From Atribacterota bacterium (GTDB lineage: Bacteria; Atribacterota; Phoenicimicrobiia; Phoenicimicrobiales; Stramentimicrobiaceae), in contig JAQVMU010000004.1 of NCBI GenBank assembly GCA_028703475.1, positions 10,801 through 46,243 on the forward strand: a DNA stretch of 35,443 bases. Direction: 5' to 3'. Both the position numbers and the translations under genes were made by a program. The first letter of the stretch is position 1. Each line of letters begins with the position of its first letter. The notes beneath the pieces were generated by a model. The model saw only the letters and a list, made by a program, of their open reading frames with translations. It was not told where the DNA came from and searched no databases. Below are positions 1 to 11,457 of the stretch, piece by piece.

Positions 1-37
1 GCCTTGATTCTTAATGGTTTTAATTTTTGAAATAAAA

Positions 38-124
38 TGGTGCCGGGAGGGGGATTTGAACCCCCACAAGCATATGCCCACCAGCCCCTCAAGCTGGCGC
101 GTCTACCTATTCCGCCATCCCGGC
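38..124 (-). tRNA. tRNA-Leu (anticodon GAG)
   Basis: Read on the minus strand this folds as a class II tRNA of 87 nt. The acceptor stem is GCCGGGA paired with TCCCGGC, the discriminator is A73 and CCA is encoded. The anticodon stem CCAGC/GCTGG encloses the loop TTGAGGG, giving anticodon GAG for CUC/CUU leucine codons. The long variable arm and the T arm (GGGGG, loop with TTCAAAT, CCCCC) fit tRNA-Leu. It is the last gene in the direction of transcription within the window. Confidence 0.96.
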
Positions 125-135
125 AAATTAAAAGA

Positions 136-425
136 CAGTATATAGTATACCGTATTAAGTATAACGTTTTTGTGTATAATTGTTGTTTTAAAATAACGAA
201 TATAGAGATAAAACCTAAGAACTAAAATATAAATCTTTTTTTATTCATTAATTACTAAAAGTTATTTTTAGCATTATGAGCTTACTAACTTCCCCTGTTA
301 ATTAATTGATGTTTTCCCGTATGTCTGCTTTAAATATTAGACTTCCACCTTAAATTTACAATTGTAACCTACATTTATACTTACATTCTTTTCACGTTAT
401 ACGGTATACGTTATACGTAATACTA
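136..425. repeat. AT-rich gap bounded by imperfect inverted repeats
   Basis: This roughly 300-base stretch between tRNA-Leu and the nicotinate phosphoribosyltransferase gene holds no convincing gene. Its two ends, 136-168 and 393-425, are related in inverted orientation: 24 of 33 positions agree without gaps, built from GTATAC, CGTAT and GTATAACGT words. The right copy contains the stop codon of the neighbouring gene. A small non-autonomous element of about 290 bp with decayed terminal repeats is possible. The words are simple (GTATA-rich), so two unrelated copies of a dispersed palindromic repeat are an equally good reading. Confidence 0.35.
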
Positions 426-1460
426 AATTAGTTTAACTAATTTATTATTCTCAATAATTCCTGGAATCCGTCCCCTCTTGGCAACTGGTTTTCCCTCTAC
501 TTCTTTAATATCAAGAGTCATGTCTATTGGTGAGGCATCACTAATATAGCTACCTACTCCAAAGGCATCAACAGCCTCTTTGTTAAGAATTTCAATTCTT
601 CCAGGATTGATTCCACCAGAAACAAATATTTTTACGTGAGTAAAACCTGCCTGATCTAATCTTGCCCTGACCTCTTTCACTAAATCAGGAGTGACACCAC
701 CTCTTTCACTTGGCGTGTCAAGCCTGACACCTAACAAATCTTTACCCAGAGCCTTAGAAACTCTTATTGATTCCTCTGCCTCATCTTTAAAGGTATCAAT
801 CAGCATAACCCGGGGAACATCCTCAGGAGTACAGTCATTGTAAGCCTTTGCTGCTTTTACTGTATCACCGGTGATAATGATGACTGTGTGTGGAATGGTA
901 CCCTGTGGTTCTTGCCCCATTAATTTTGCACCCAGTACACAGCTTGCTCCGTCAATGCCGCCAATAATAGCTGCTCTTTCCATAACTGGAGCAACAGCAG
1001 GGTGAATATGTCTTGAACCGAAACATATTACTCTTTTACCATTTGCTACATTATGGCATTCCCTGGCAGCCGTAGCCCAGGCAGAACTACTTGCTAATGT
1101 TCCTAAAATAATTGTCTCAAAAACACCAAATTCTTTATAGGGACCTTTTATTCTCATTAATGTATCTTTTGCAAAAAAAGAATCACCTTCTTGTAGTGAC
1201 CAAAGGCTTATATTTTTGTCTTTCAACAAATTATATACTTCCTGCATTCCAGCAAAAATACCATTTCTTCTTGCAAAAATCTCTGCAGTAACTATAGTAT
1301 TATCTAATTTTAAATATTCAAGTATTTCTAACGCCCTTATAAAATATATATCTGTTGTCAATCCTTTTTCAATCTCATCATGATTTGCTGAAAAAAATTT
1401 TCTATCAGGATTAACCTTGTATTCCTTAATCTCAGCAGTTGAATGAACAAAGTAATTCAT
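423..1460 (-). CDS. pncB: Nicotinate phosphoribosyltransferase (short form)
   Basis: Predicted to condense nicotinate with PRPP to give nicotinate mononucleotide, the Preiss-Handler salvage step to NAD, in the cytoplasm. The 345-residue product carries family hallmarks: GLTTDIYF (33-40), the basic GSRHIHP loop (148-154) holding the expected catalytic histidine region, and a C-terminal VSGGIN phosphate-binding turn in a TIM-barrel-like fold. It is shorter than the 390-490 residues of many bacterial enzymes and resembles the compact type known from archaea and some anaerobes. The ATG at 1460 lies 21 bases after the secG stop; a weak AAGGATG sits about 12 bases upstream, so it is probably the distal gene of the gap-tpi-secG transcript. 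The related nicotinamide enzyme is less likely because of the GLTTDIYF and GSRHIHP motifs. Confidence 0.9.
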   Translation of the reverse strand: MNYFVHSTAEIKEYKVNPDRKFFSANHDEIEKGLTTDIYFIRALEILEYLKLDNTIVTAEIFARRNGIFAGMQEVYNLLKDKNISLWSLQEGDSFFAKDTLMRIKGPYKEFGVFETIILGTLASSSAWATAARECHNVANGKRVICFGSRHIHPAVAPVMERAAIIGGIDGASCVLGAKLMGQEPQGTIPHTVIIITGDTVKAAKAYNDCTPEDVPRVMLIDTFKDEAEESIRVSKALGKDLLGVRLDTPSERGGVTPDLVKEVRARLDQAGFTHVKIFVSGGINPGRIEILNKEAVDAFGVGSYISDASPIDMTLDIKEVEGKPVAKRGRIPGIIENNKLVKLI

Positions 1461-1481
1461 TATTTTATTCGCATCCTTATA

Positions 1482-1706
1482 CTATCTTATAATACTAATC
1501 AATATTGAAGAAACCATATACAATACTGCAATAGTGGTGGTTATTTTGAGCAATAAGGCCTCTTTGCCTTTTCTTCCGCTATGGTTAGCAAAGGTTCCAC
1601 CGCCAAAAATTCCACCTCCCTGACCAGCTTTTCTGGACTGGAATAAAACAACTCCAATAAGTGCTAAACTTGTAATAATCTGTATAAGCATTAACCATGT
1701 AGGCAT
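1482..1706 (-). CDS. secG: Protein translocase subunit SecG
   Basis: Small membrane partner of SecY and SecE in the preprotein translocation channel. The 74-residue product has two hydrophobic helices (about 3-22 and 51-73) joined by a glycine-rich cytoplasmic loop with the family pattern QSRKAGQGGGIFGG followed by GRKGKEALL. Length is normal for the family. ATG start with AGGAGAGGAT upstream. Its place just after tpi matches the glycolytic-operon end seen in many Clostridia, where secG follows eno or tpi. Confidence 0.93.
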   Translation of the reverse strand: MPTWLMLIQIITSLALIGVVLFQSRKAGQGGGIFGGGTFANHSGRKGKEALLLKITTTIAVLYMVSSILISIIR

Positions 1707-1848
1707 TGGTAATCCTCTCCTTTATAGTTTTAATACCTTGAATATAATTATTATCCATATATGCTTATGAATCATAACATATTTGTAATTCCGAATCAAG
1801 CTAATCAAATGCTAAATTTATACACTTTCATACTTTTTAATCTAAATT

Positions 1849-2604
1849 TTACTCTGCATACTTGACTATTTCAGAAAAAGAGAGTGCTTTGAGACTCGCC
1901 CCGCCGACTAATGCACCATCAATATCCGATTCAACCATCAGTTCTTTGGTATTCTCTGGTTTAACGCTTCCACCATATAATATCCTTATTTTTTCAGCAG
2001 TATTTTCATCATATCTTTGTTTCCAAATGCATCGAATATATTTAATCATATCATTAGCATCCTGTGAAGTTGCTGATTTACCAGTACCAATAGCCCATAT
2101 CGGTTCATAAGCGAAAACAACCTTTTCGGCATCTTCAGGTTTAAGTATTTCAAAAATTGCTTCCACCTGTTCCCTGACTATATCTTTGGCAGTGCCGGAT
2201 TCTCTTTCTTCTAATTTTTCCCCTACACATATTATTGGTTTAATTCCGGACGAAAGAGCCTTGCCAACCTTTCTGGCTACTTCCTGTGAACTCTCATTAA
2301 AGTATTCTCTTCTTTCTGAATGACCCAAAATCACATAATCACAACCGATGTTCTTCAGCATATTGGCTGAAATTTCTCCAGTATATGCACCTTCATTCTG
2401 AAAATACATATTTTGAGCTCCTAACAAAATATTAGTATCCTGTATTATTTCTCTGGTTACCCACAGGGAAGTAAAGGGGGGACAAATAACAATTTCGGTT
2501 TTCTGGTATTCTTTCACAAAATCAACCAGTTCCTTCACCAGTGAAATGCTTTCCGTAATTGTTTTATTCATCTTCCAGTTTCCTGCTATTAATGGCTTCC
2601 TCAT
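1849..2604 (-). CDS. tpiA: Triosephosphate isomerase
   Basis: Interconverts dihydroxyacetone phosphate and glyceraldehyde 3-phosphate in glycolysis and gluconeogenesis. The 251-residue product is full length with all catalytic elements: N9-W-K11 at the first strand, H95 in GHSERR, E167 in AYEPIWAIGTGK, and the phosphate-binding LYGGSVKPEN near residue 209. The ATG start has a strong AGGAGG nine to ten bases upstream. It follows gap with only about 130 bases between, a space filled by a hairpin; pgk, which normally stands between gap and tpi in Bacillota, is absent. secG follows. Confidence 0.97.
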   Translation of the reverse strand: MRKPLIAGNWKMNKTITESISLVKELVDFVKEYQKTEIVICPPFTSLWVTREIIQDTNILLGAQNMYFQNEGAYTGEISANMLKNIGCDYVILGHSERREYFNESSQEVARKVGKALSSGIKPIICVGEKLEERESGTAKDIVREQVEAIFEILKPEDAEKVVFAYEPIWAIGTGKSATSQDANDMIKYIRCIWKQRYDENTAEKIRILYGGSVKPENTKELMVESDIDGALVGGASLKALSFSEIVKYAE

Positions 2605-2628
2605 TGTCTTATCCTCCTACAATAAATA

Positions 2629-2686
2629 GTTAGACAGGGAATTAAGAATAACAAGGTATGTAATTCAGGGAATTTCCCTGTCTAAC
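2629..2686 (-). promoter_or_regulatory. Intergenic hairpin between gap and tpi
   Basis: A perfect 12-bp inverted repeat (2629-2640 with 2675-2686, GTTAGACAGGGA and its complement) encloses 34 bases. On the transcribed strand no run of U follows the stem, so it does not look like a plain intrinsic terminator. It may be an mRNA processing or stability element that separates gap from tpi expression, or a scar where pgk was lost. Function is inference; the repeat is seen directly. Confidence 0.5.
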
Positions 2687-2737
2687 TTAAAATCAACAAA
2701 ATTAAAAAGAATTATTCATAATACACAAAAATAGGCA

Positions 2738-5276
<2,539 letters not shown>

Positions 5277-5324
5277 CAGTTTCTCCCTAATTATAAAATT
5301 AGCTTTAAAGAGATTATCAAAAGA

Positions 5325-5354
5325 ATTATAACATGATTTAAACTATTTATACAA
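5325..5354 (-). promoter_or_regulatory. Predicted sigma-A promoter for rpoN-gap
   Basis: On the minus strand a perfect TATAAT (5330-5325) is preceded by a TG one base upstream, making an extended -10, and by TTGTAT (5354-5349) with an 18-base spacer. It lies about 50 bases before the rpoN start in the 126-base gap after whiA, so it would drive rpoN and probably gap, tpi and secG. A small CTAATT/AATTAG hairpin lies at 5288-5303, close to the ribosome-binding site. Confidence 0.6.
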
Positions 5355-5402
5355 AAAAGCATGTTACTATTTTAATCACAGAACACCTGTTGTATGTTTC
5401 TA

Positions 5403-6356
5403 TCAAGAAATGTAGACATCTTTTGTTAAATAGCATGAAGCTAACTGTTCGATTTTTCTTAGACGATGATAAACCCCTGATTTAGAAATACTACCTCCAA
5501 TAGTATTAGCAAGTTCCTTTATGCTTGCATATGGATTATCTAACCTGGCTTGAATAACTTCTTTTAGATTATCCGATAAATTATCCATTCCTATATGCTC
5601 TTTTATAATATCAATATAAAGCAATTGCCGTGATGCTGATAAAATAGTTTTATCAAGGTTTGCTGTTTCGCAGTTAACCAATCGGTTAACTGTATTAATT
5701 AAATCTTTCCTTGCAATAATATCCTGCAGATTGAGTAAGGCTCTTTGTAAGCCGATAAACTGTAAAAATTCAAATATTTGTTCACTTTTTTTAATATAAA
5801 CCGCCCACTTTTTTTGCCATCGACTTATTTTCGATGAGAAAGATGCACTTTCCAATACATCCCAAATAATTTTGGCCTCCTCCCTGCAGCAACAAGATAT
5901 TTCCAGATGATACATTCTTTCCGGGTCATTCACAAATCCTCCGGTCATAAATGCACCCCGCAAGAAACCTTTGTTTGAAAAATGCCCCGTGCAACTGTTT
6001 TTACTGTCAATTGATTGTTGTTTTTTGGTTATTTTCCCATTTGAATCTACAATTAAATTTAATTCACTCAAAATATATCTTAATTTTTTGAAATCAGCTA
6101 TTTTTATAAGGTAATTTTTCCTATATTTTTTTCTTTTTATAGTTTCAATTTCTACTTCATAGTCAAATATTTTTTTGAATAAAAAATAGACTGCTTTAAT
6201 CATAACAGGGTTCTCTATATTTATGGAAAGCAGGTCTTTCTTTTTATCTATATGCCCATTTAGAAGAACAAAAGCCATTAACTCTCCCTTTTGTTCCAAT
6301 CTATCCTGTGGTCTAATCTGTGCTAATTCTTGTTTTACCAGGGAAGAAAAATACAT
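5403..6356 (-). CDS. whiA: WhiA-type DNA-binding protein
   Basis: Member of the WhiA family: an N-terminal domain related to LAGLIDADG homing endonucleases, thought to be inactive, joined to a C-terminal helix-turn-helix. In actinobacteria it controls sporulation genes; in Bacillota it affects chromosome segregation and division. The 317-residue product shows the family start (YFSSLVKQELAQI), the second LAGLIDADG-like stretch around FLRGAFMTGGFVNDPERMYHLE (about 128-150), and a C-terminal ASIKELANTIGGSISKSGVYHR helix-turn-helix. The start overlaps the end of yvcK closely (5 bases apart) with AGGA just upstream, so rapZ, yvcK and whiA form one transcription unit. Confidence 0.94.
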   Translation of the reverse strand: MYFSSLVKQELAQIRPQDRLEQKGELMAFVLLNGHIDKKKDLLSINIENPVMIKAVYFLFKKIFDYEVEIETIKRKKYRKNYLIKIADFKKLRYILSELNLIVDSNGKITKKQQSIDSKNSCTGHFSNKGFLRGAFMTGGFVNDPERMYHLEISCCCREEAKIIWDVLESASFSSKISRWQKKWAVYIKKSEQIFEFLQFIGLQRALLNLQDIIARKDLINTVNRLVNCETANLDKTILSASRQLLYIDIIKEHIGMDNLSDNLKEVIQARLDNPYASIKELANTIGGSISKSGVYHRLRKIEQLASCYLTKDVYIS

Positions 6357-6361
6357 TTATC

Positions 6362-7660
6362 CTAATTTTTCTCCTTATGTATGATTTCCATGATTAATTT
6401 GGCCAATTTTTCAGAGCTATGTCGGGCAAAATTATATTCTGAAAGCAGTTCCTGGCTAATAATGTTTGTTTTCTGGTCATATTTTGTATTCAATAAGTCA
6501 TTTTTCACAGGAAAAGCACCTTCATCCTGGTATTTAACAGCCATTTTTTTATCCAGTTTTTTATTATTTAGCAGTACATAATCAAGGCAGTTTTGTTTAA
6601 GATATTTTATTACTTCTGTTAAATGCATTGAGGTAGAATAGTTATCGGTTTCCCCTGATTGAGTCATTACATTACAGATATATATTTTTGTGGCGTTTGA
6701 TTTACATATTGCCTCGGGAATATCCTTTACCAGCAAATTACAAATAACACTGGTATACAAGCTTCCAGGACCAAGTATGACTGTATCAGCTCCTTCAATT
6801 GCCTTTATCGTATCAGGTAGTGGGAGTGCTAAAGATGGTTCGATGAAAACATTGTCAATCTTTCCTTTACCTTTTGCTATATTGCTTTCTCCCTTTATTA
6901 TTATATTATTCTTTAACCGAGCACACAATGTTACATTTTCAATTGAAGAAGGCAGAACCCTCCCCCTTATTGCCAATATTTCACTGGATTTTTTAACTGC
7001 CTCTGAAAAATCTCCACTAACCTCAGACATGGCAGTTATAAATAGATTTCCAAAACTATGTCCCTGCAAGCTACCATCTTTAAATCTATATTGAAATAAT
7101 TCAGTCATCAAAGACTCCCTGGTAGAAAGGGCTACTAAACAATTCCTTATGTCTCCCGGGGGTAAAACTCCTAATTCATTCCTTAATAAACCTGAGCTTC
7201 CTCCGCTATCAAAAACAGTCACAATAGCTGTGATATTACTGGTATATTGTTTAAGCCCTCTCAATAAAGTATGCAGACCAGTCCCTCCCCCTATTACAAC
7301 AATATGGGGCCCTTTTTCTAATTTTCTTTTTGCATAAATAATCTCGGGGATTTGATCAATTTGCTGAGGTATAACTTTTTTTAAAATGGACCGGTTTATA
7401 TTAGATATTCCAAGAATAACCATTGCTGAACCTGCTAAAATAAGTATTAATCCAGATAAATGGGGGGCAATATTGTAATATATAAACAAGCTTCTTATTT
7501 GATTTTTTATCCATAAAAATCTGGTTAAATCAAGTAGAAAGATTAAACCAACGGCCATCAGGATTATTCCAGCTAAAACAATTAGCAAAAATCGCTTTAC
7601 TTGCATCCCGGGATAAAACCATTTTGCCAGGGAAGCTAAGTTATAATATTTTTTACTCAT
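6362..7660 (-). CDS. yvcK: YvcK/CofD-like protein (gluconeogenesis and envelope factor)
   Basis: Homologue of B. subtilis YvcK, which is needed for growth on gluconeogenic carbon and for normal cell wall synthesis. Related to the 2-phospho-lactate transferase CofD and binds UDP-sugars in studied cases. From the chosen ATG at 7660 the product has 432 residues: two N-terminal membrane helices (about 24-46 and 68-86), then the core with GGGTGLHTLL (124-133), FDSGGSSG and PPGDIRNCLVALS motifs. Membrane-anchored versions are known in Clostridia. An in-frame ATG at 7690 would add ten residues and overlap rapZ by 29 bases; 7660, next to the rapZ stop, is preferred, but neither has a strong ribosome-binding site. 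Confidence 0.93.
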   Translation of the reverse strand: MSKKYYNLASLAKWFYPGMQVKRFLLIVLAGIILMAVGLIFLLDLTRFLWIKNQIRSLFIYYNIAPHLSGLILILAGSAMVILGISNINRSILKKVIPQQIDQIPEIIYAKRKLEKGPHIVVIGGGTGLHTLLRGLKQYTSNITAIVTVFDSGGSSGLLRNELGVLPPGDIRNCLVALSTRESLMTELFQYRFKDGSLQGHSFGNLFITAMSEVSGDFSEAVKKSSEILAIRGRVLPSSIENVTLCARLKNNIIIKGESNIAKGKGKIDNVFIEPSLALPLPDTIKAIEGADTVILGPGSLYTSVICNLLVKDIPEAICKSNATKIYICNVMTQSGETDNYSTSMHLTEVIKYLKQNCLDYVLLNNKKLDKKMAVKYQDEGAFPVKNDLLNTKYDQKTNIISQELLSEYNFARHSSEKLAKLIMEIIHKEKN

Positions 7661-7661
7661 T

Positions 7662-8549
7662 TTAAAGCTTCTCTTTATATCTTTTTTCATCTTTCTTAAT
7701 ATCTCTATGCCTTTTAAAAATATTATGATTTTTTGCTTTTAATAGTTGGTACAATTTATTGACAATAAAAACTGAACGATGCCTCCCTCCAGTACATCCA
7801 ATAGCTATAGACAGATAATTTTTTCCTTCATCAACATAATGAGGAAGAATAAAATCTATCAGTGAAATAAGCTGATCAACAAATTGCTGGGTAACGGGGA
7901 ATTTCATTAAATAGTTCTTGACTTTATCATCACTACCGGATAGACCGCTCAATTCATCATGATAGTACGGATTGGGTAAAAATCTGACATCAAAAACCAG
8001 ATCAACATCTATTGGCATACCATATTTGTACCCAAAAGAGATCAAACTGATATGCATTCCTTTGGCAGAATTCGTCTGAGAATATCTGCGGATTTCAGTA
8101 TTCAATTGTCTGGGACTTAAATGAGAAGTATCTATAATCATTGTAGATTTTGATTTTAAATCTTTTAATTTTTTCCTTTCCTGACGAATGTTTTCAAGAA
8201 TACTTTGCGAAAACTGTAGAGGATGCTTCCTTCTTGTCTCGCTGAACCTTCGGACTATAACATCGTCTTTTGCTTCAAGAAACAATATTTCAGGATTAAT
8301 GCTCATGGATTCCAATTCTTTTAAAGACTCATCTAATTCCCGAAAAAATATTTCACTCCTGATATCCACAACAAATGCAATTTTTGATAATTTTCCTCGT
8401 GATTTGAGGCACATTTCGGCAAATTTTGGTATTAACTGTGGGGGGATATTATCAACACAAAAAAAATCTAAATCTTCAAAGCACTTTATAGCTATACTTT
8501 TACCAGCCCCGGAGAGTCCGGTAATAATTATAAAACGGCTATCTTGCAT
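7662..8549 (-). CDS. rapZ: RapZ/YvcJ nucleotide-binding protein
   Basis: P-loop protein of the RapZ family. In E. coli RapZ targets the small RNA GlmZ for RNase E and so tunes GlmS; the Bacillota member YvcJ is linked to competence. The 295-residue product has a Walker A motif GLSGAGKS (11-18), a central VVDIR stretch, the family's FGYKYG and the C-terminal signature IGCTGGRHRSV. An upstream extension of 25 codons has no family match; ATG at 8549 is chosen since AGGA lies just before it and the protein then begins MQDSRFIIITG. The rapZ-yvcK-whiA order is conserved throughout Bacillota and Actinobacteria. Confidence 0.95.
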   Translation of the reverse strand: MQDSRFIIITGLSGAGKSIAIKCFEDLDFFCVDNIPPQLIPKFAEMCLKSRGKLSKIAFVVDIRSEIFFRELDESLKELESMSINPEILFLEAKDDVIVRRFSETRRKHPLQFSQSILENIRQERKKLKDLKSKSTMIIDTSHLSPRQLNTEIRRYSQTNSAKGMHISLISFGYKYGMPIDVDLVFDVRFLPNPYYHDELSGLSGSDDKVKNYLMKFPVTQQFVDQLISLIDFILPHYVDEGKNYLSIAIGCTGGRHRSVFIVNKLYQLLKAKNHNIFKRHRDIKKDEKRYKEKL

Positions 8550-8568
8550 AATGTCCTCATAAATAAAT

Positions 8569-10254
8569 TTACATATTTTCCGGAGCACCAATTCCCAGTA
8601 AAGAAAGCGCATTTTCCAGAACAATTTTAATACAAGAGATTAAATAAAGTCGTGCGTTGGAAAGATCTCTATCTTCACTAATTACCTTATATTCAGTATA
8701 GTATTTGTGAAAACCTGCTGCTAACTCATGCAAATAACTAGCAACCATATGGGGTTTCCAATGAATGGCACTTTTTTCAATTACTTTTCTGAAATTGGCC
8801 ATTTTTTTTATTAATTCCAATTCATCCTCTTTATCAAGCACCTCCAGATTGACTTCCTCTTTAATTCTATCATCTAATATAATATTATTTTCCATTGCTT
8901 TTTTAATTATACTGCAAATTCTGGCATAAGCATATTGGATATAATAAACCGGGTTTTCCATAGATTGAGATTTGGCAATATCCAAATCAAATTCAGTATG
9001 ACTGTCATGGCTATGCATTAAGAAAAAATAGCGGGCTACATCTTTACCCACCTCATCTAATAAGTCTTTCAGGGTAATAAATTCTCCACCCCTGGTACTC
9101 ATTCCAACCATTTGCCCATCCCTTATCAGGGTTACAAATTGTACAAGCAACACCTGAAATGTATCAGGATTATAGCCTAATGCCTGAATTGCTGATTTCA
9201 TTCTCTTGATATAGCCGTGATGGTCAGAACCCCAGATATCAATCAAAGTGCTAAAACCTCTTTTATATTTATCATCATGATAGGCAATATCAGAAGCAAA
9301 ATAAGTGGGTTCTCCATTCTCTCTTATTACCACCCTGTCCTTTTCATCTCCAAATTCAGTGGCTTTAAACCAAAGTGCCCCATTATCATCATAAATATAC
9401 TTTTCTTTACGCAGTCTTTCCATGACCGTCTGGACCTTATTTGAAATATAAAGGGATTCCTCACTGAACCAGTTATCAAATTTTACGCCAAAAGACTCCA
9501 AATCCTTTTTTATATCTTGCAATATTGTCTTGTGAGCAGTTTCCTTGAAAAAAGCAATCTGATCGGAGGTATCTTTTTCCCCAATTTGTTCTATAAACTC
9601 CTCCTTGATTTCTCTGGCCAGGGAAGTAATATATTCTCCCTGGTATCCATTTTCCGGGAACTCTGTCTCTTTACCTATAAGATTTTGATACCGGGCAAAA
9701 ACTGATTCTCCCAAAATGTCTATCTGTTTACCATGATCATTAATATAGTATTCTGTAAATACATTATAACCAGCTGCTTTTAATATTTTTGCTAATGCAT
9801 CTCCAACTGCAGCACATTTTCCATGTCCAACATGTAACGGCCCGGTTGGATTAACACTTACAAATTCAATTAATATCTTTTCACCCTTACCTGCATCCGA
9901 ACAGCCAAACTGTTTCCCTTTTTGCATAATTTCCTTTAATATTTTATACAATACGGAGCTTTCAAAATAAAAATTAATAAACCCGGGACCAGCTATTTCG
10001 ATTTTGCTTATTGAAACATCACTTTTTTTATTAATTTCCTGTACAATATTGTTAGCAATTTCTCTTGGTGGTTTTTTAAAAATTCCGGCTAACTGTAAAG
10101 CAATATTAGTAGATAAATGGCCGTGTTCAGGGTTTTTAGGAGTAGTCAAGATGATATTTGGGAATGCTTCTGAATTAACTGATTGTTCTGGAGAACATTT
10201 TTGAATTGCTTCTTTTATTACCTCTATCAGATGCTCATTAACCTTCTTATTCAA
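8569..10254 (-). CDS. argS: Arginyl-tRNA synthetase
   Basis: Class I synthetase that charges tRNA-Arg. The 561-residue product carries the ArgRS N-terminal tRNA-binding domain (about 1-110), the HIGH-type motif as PTGPLHVGHGK (about 135-145), the degenerate second motif GMSTRGGEF in place of KMSKS as usual for ArgRS, and a DALR anticodon-binding domain ending in LSLLGIGAPENM. The start is TTG, supported by AGGAAGG seven bases upstream. A tRNA-Arg(CCU) gene stands 53 bases upstream in the same direction, so tRNA and synthetase may share a transcript. rapZ follows after 19 bases. Confidence 0.97.
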   Translation of the reverse strand: MNKKVNEHLIEVIKEAIQKCSPEQSVNSEAFPNIILTTPKNPEHGHLSTNIALQLAGIFKKPPREIANNIVQEINKKSDVSISKIEIAGPGFINFYFESSVLYKILKEIMQKGKQFGCSDAGKGEKILIEFVSVNPTGPLHVGHGKCAAVGDALAKILKAAGYNVFTEYYINDHGKQIDILGESVFARYQNLIGKETEFPENGYQGEYITSLAREIKEEFIEQIGEKDTSDQIAFFKETAHKTILQDIKKDLESFGVKFDNWFSEESLYISNKVQTVMERLRKEKYIYDDNGALWFKATEFGDEKDRVVIRENGEPTYFASDIAYHDDKYKRGFSTLIDIWGSDHHGYIKRMKSAIQALGYNPDTFQVLLVQFVTLIRDGQMVGMSTRGGEFITLKDLLDEVGKDVARYFFLMHSHDSHTEFDLDIAKSQSMENPVYYIQYAYARICSIIKKAMENNIILDDRIKEEVNLEVLDKEDELELIKKMANFRKVIEKSAIHWKPHMVASYLHELAAGFHKYYTEYKVISEDRDLSNARLYLISCIKIVLENALSLLGIGAPENM

Positions 10255-10307
10255 CGATACCCTTCCTCTCTTGGTTCAATGTTTTATGGAAAAAATAAAT
10301 ATAATAG

Positions 10308-10383
10308 TGGAGCGCCCGAGAAGAGTCGAACTTCCAACACGGGGCTTAGGAAGCCCCTGCTCTATCCATTGAGCTACGGGCGC
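10308..10383 (-). tRNA. tRNA-Arg (anticodon CCT)
   Basis: 76 nt including an encoded CCA. The acceptor stem is GCGCCCG/CGGGCGC. The D loop AATGGATA supplies A20, the main arginine identity base. The anticodon stem GGGGC/GCCCC encloses TTCCTAA, giving CCU for AGG codons. The discriminator reads U73, whereas A or G is usual for arginine tRNAs. It lies directly upstream of argS on the same strand. Upstream, TAAAAT with TTGTAC 17 bases before it could be the promoter. Confidence 0.95.
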
Positions 10384-10491
10384 TTATCTTATAATAATTA
10401 ATTCGAAAACCATTTTAACATAAAATATTAATATGTACAATTTGATTATTATTGTTTTAATAAGAAAAAGAATAAAACAATATATAAATTT

Positions 10492-11457
10492 TTAATATAA
10501 ATGACAAGCTACAAAATGTTTTTTTTCAATTTCTCTTAGGAGAGGTTCCTCTCTTGAACAAATTTCCATTGCTTTTGGGCATCGGGGATGAAAACGGCAT
10601 CCTTTTGGAGGATTAGCCGGACTTGGCACATCTCCCTGTAAAATAATTCTTTTCTTCTTAAAATCAGGATTGGGAACAGGAACAGCTGAAACTAACGCCT
10701 GCGCATAAGGGTGTAGTGTATTCTTAAAAAATATTTCTTTTGATGCTATTTCTACTATTTTTCCTAAATACATTACCGCAACCCGATCGCTGATATATTT
10801 AATAACACTTAAATCATGAGCTATAAATAAATAAGTCAGATTGAACTCTTCTTGTAAATCTTTAAATAAATTAATAATTTGTGAGCGAATTGAGACATCT
10901 AAAGCAGAAACCGCTTCATCACAAATAATCATTTTGGGGTCTAATGCTAAAGCGCGAGCTATTCCAATTCTCTGTCTCTGTCCTCCGCTGAATTCATGTG
11001 GAAAACGATCCATATATTCCGGTACAATGCCTACCTTTTCCAATAAATCCCCCACTTTCTGGTACCTTTTTTTAAAATTGTATATGTTATGTGCTGCTAA
11101 TCCTTCAGCAATAATATTTCTTACCTTCATTCTAGGATCCAGGGAGCTATAAGGGTCTTGAAAGATAACCTGTAAGTCTTTCCTGTACTTTCGCATCTGG
11201 CCTTTTTTTATCTTTGCAATGTTTTTTCCCTGAAATAAAATATCACCACCGGTAGGCTCCTCCAACCGAAGTATAGTCATAGCAGTAGTTGATTTCCCAC
11301 AACCTGACTCCCCGACAAGTCCCAATGTTTCTCCTGAATATATGTCAAAACTAATACCATCAACAGCCTTTACCCACCCTACTGTTTTTCTGAATACACC
11401 TTTTTTTATCGGAAAATACTTTACTAAATTTTTTATGCTTACTAATGTATTATCCAT
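10492..11457 (-). CDS. oppF: Oligopeptide/dipeptide ABC transporter ATPase, OppF/DppF type
   Basis: One of two ATPases energising a peptide importer. The 321-residue product has Walker A GESGCGKS (around 49-56), Q loop, signature FSGGQRQR, Walker [10 protein letters not shown] and a switch histidine in LFIAHDLS. The C-terminal oligopeptide-transporter domain carries four cysteines, C287, C293, C300 and C318, with the same spacing as in OppD; in some DppD/DppF proteins such a set holds a [4Fe-4S] cluster. Its ATG overlaps the end of oppD by 8 bases, with GGGAGG upstream, so translation is coupled. It is the last gene of the opp operon. Confidence 0.95.
   Translation of the reverse strand: MDNTLVSIKNLVKYFPIKKGVFRKTVGWVKAVDGISFDIYSGETLGLVGESGCGKSTTAMTILRLEEPTGGDILFQGKNIAKIKKGQMRKYRKDLQVIFQDPYSSLDPRMKVRNIIAEGLAAHNIYNFKKRYQKVGDLLEKVGIVPEYMDRFPHEFSGGQRQRIGIARALALDPKMIICDEAVSALDVSIRSQIINLFKDLQEEFNLTYLFIAHDLSVIKYISDRVAVMYLGKIVEIASKEIFFKNTLHPYAQALVSAVPVPNPDFKKKRIILQGDVPSPANPPKGCRFHPRCPKAMEICSREEPLLREIEKKHFVACHLY

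Noticed and set aside
8550-8624. N-terminal extension of RapZ by 25 codons
   Set aside because: It overlaps the end of argS and does not resemble the family; AGGA precedes the ATG at 8549.
10451-10481. Terminator behind oppF
   Set aside because: A 9-bp stem of almost only A and T with no T-run after it; too weak to call.
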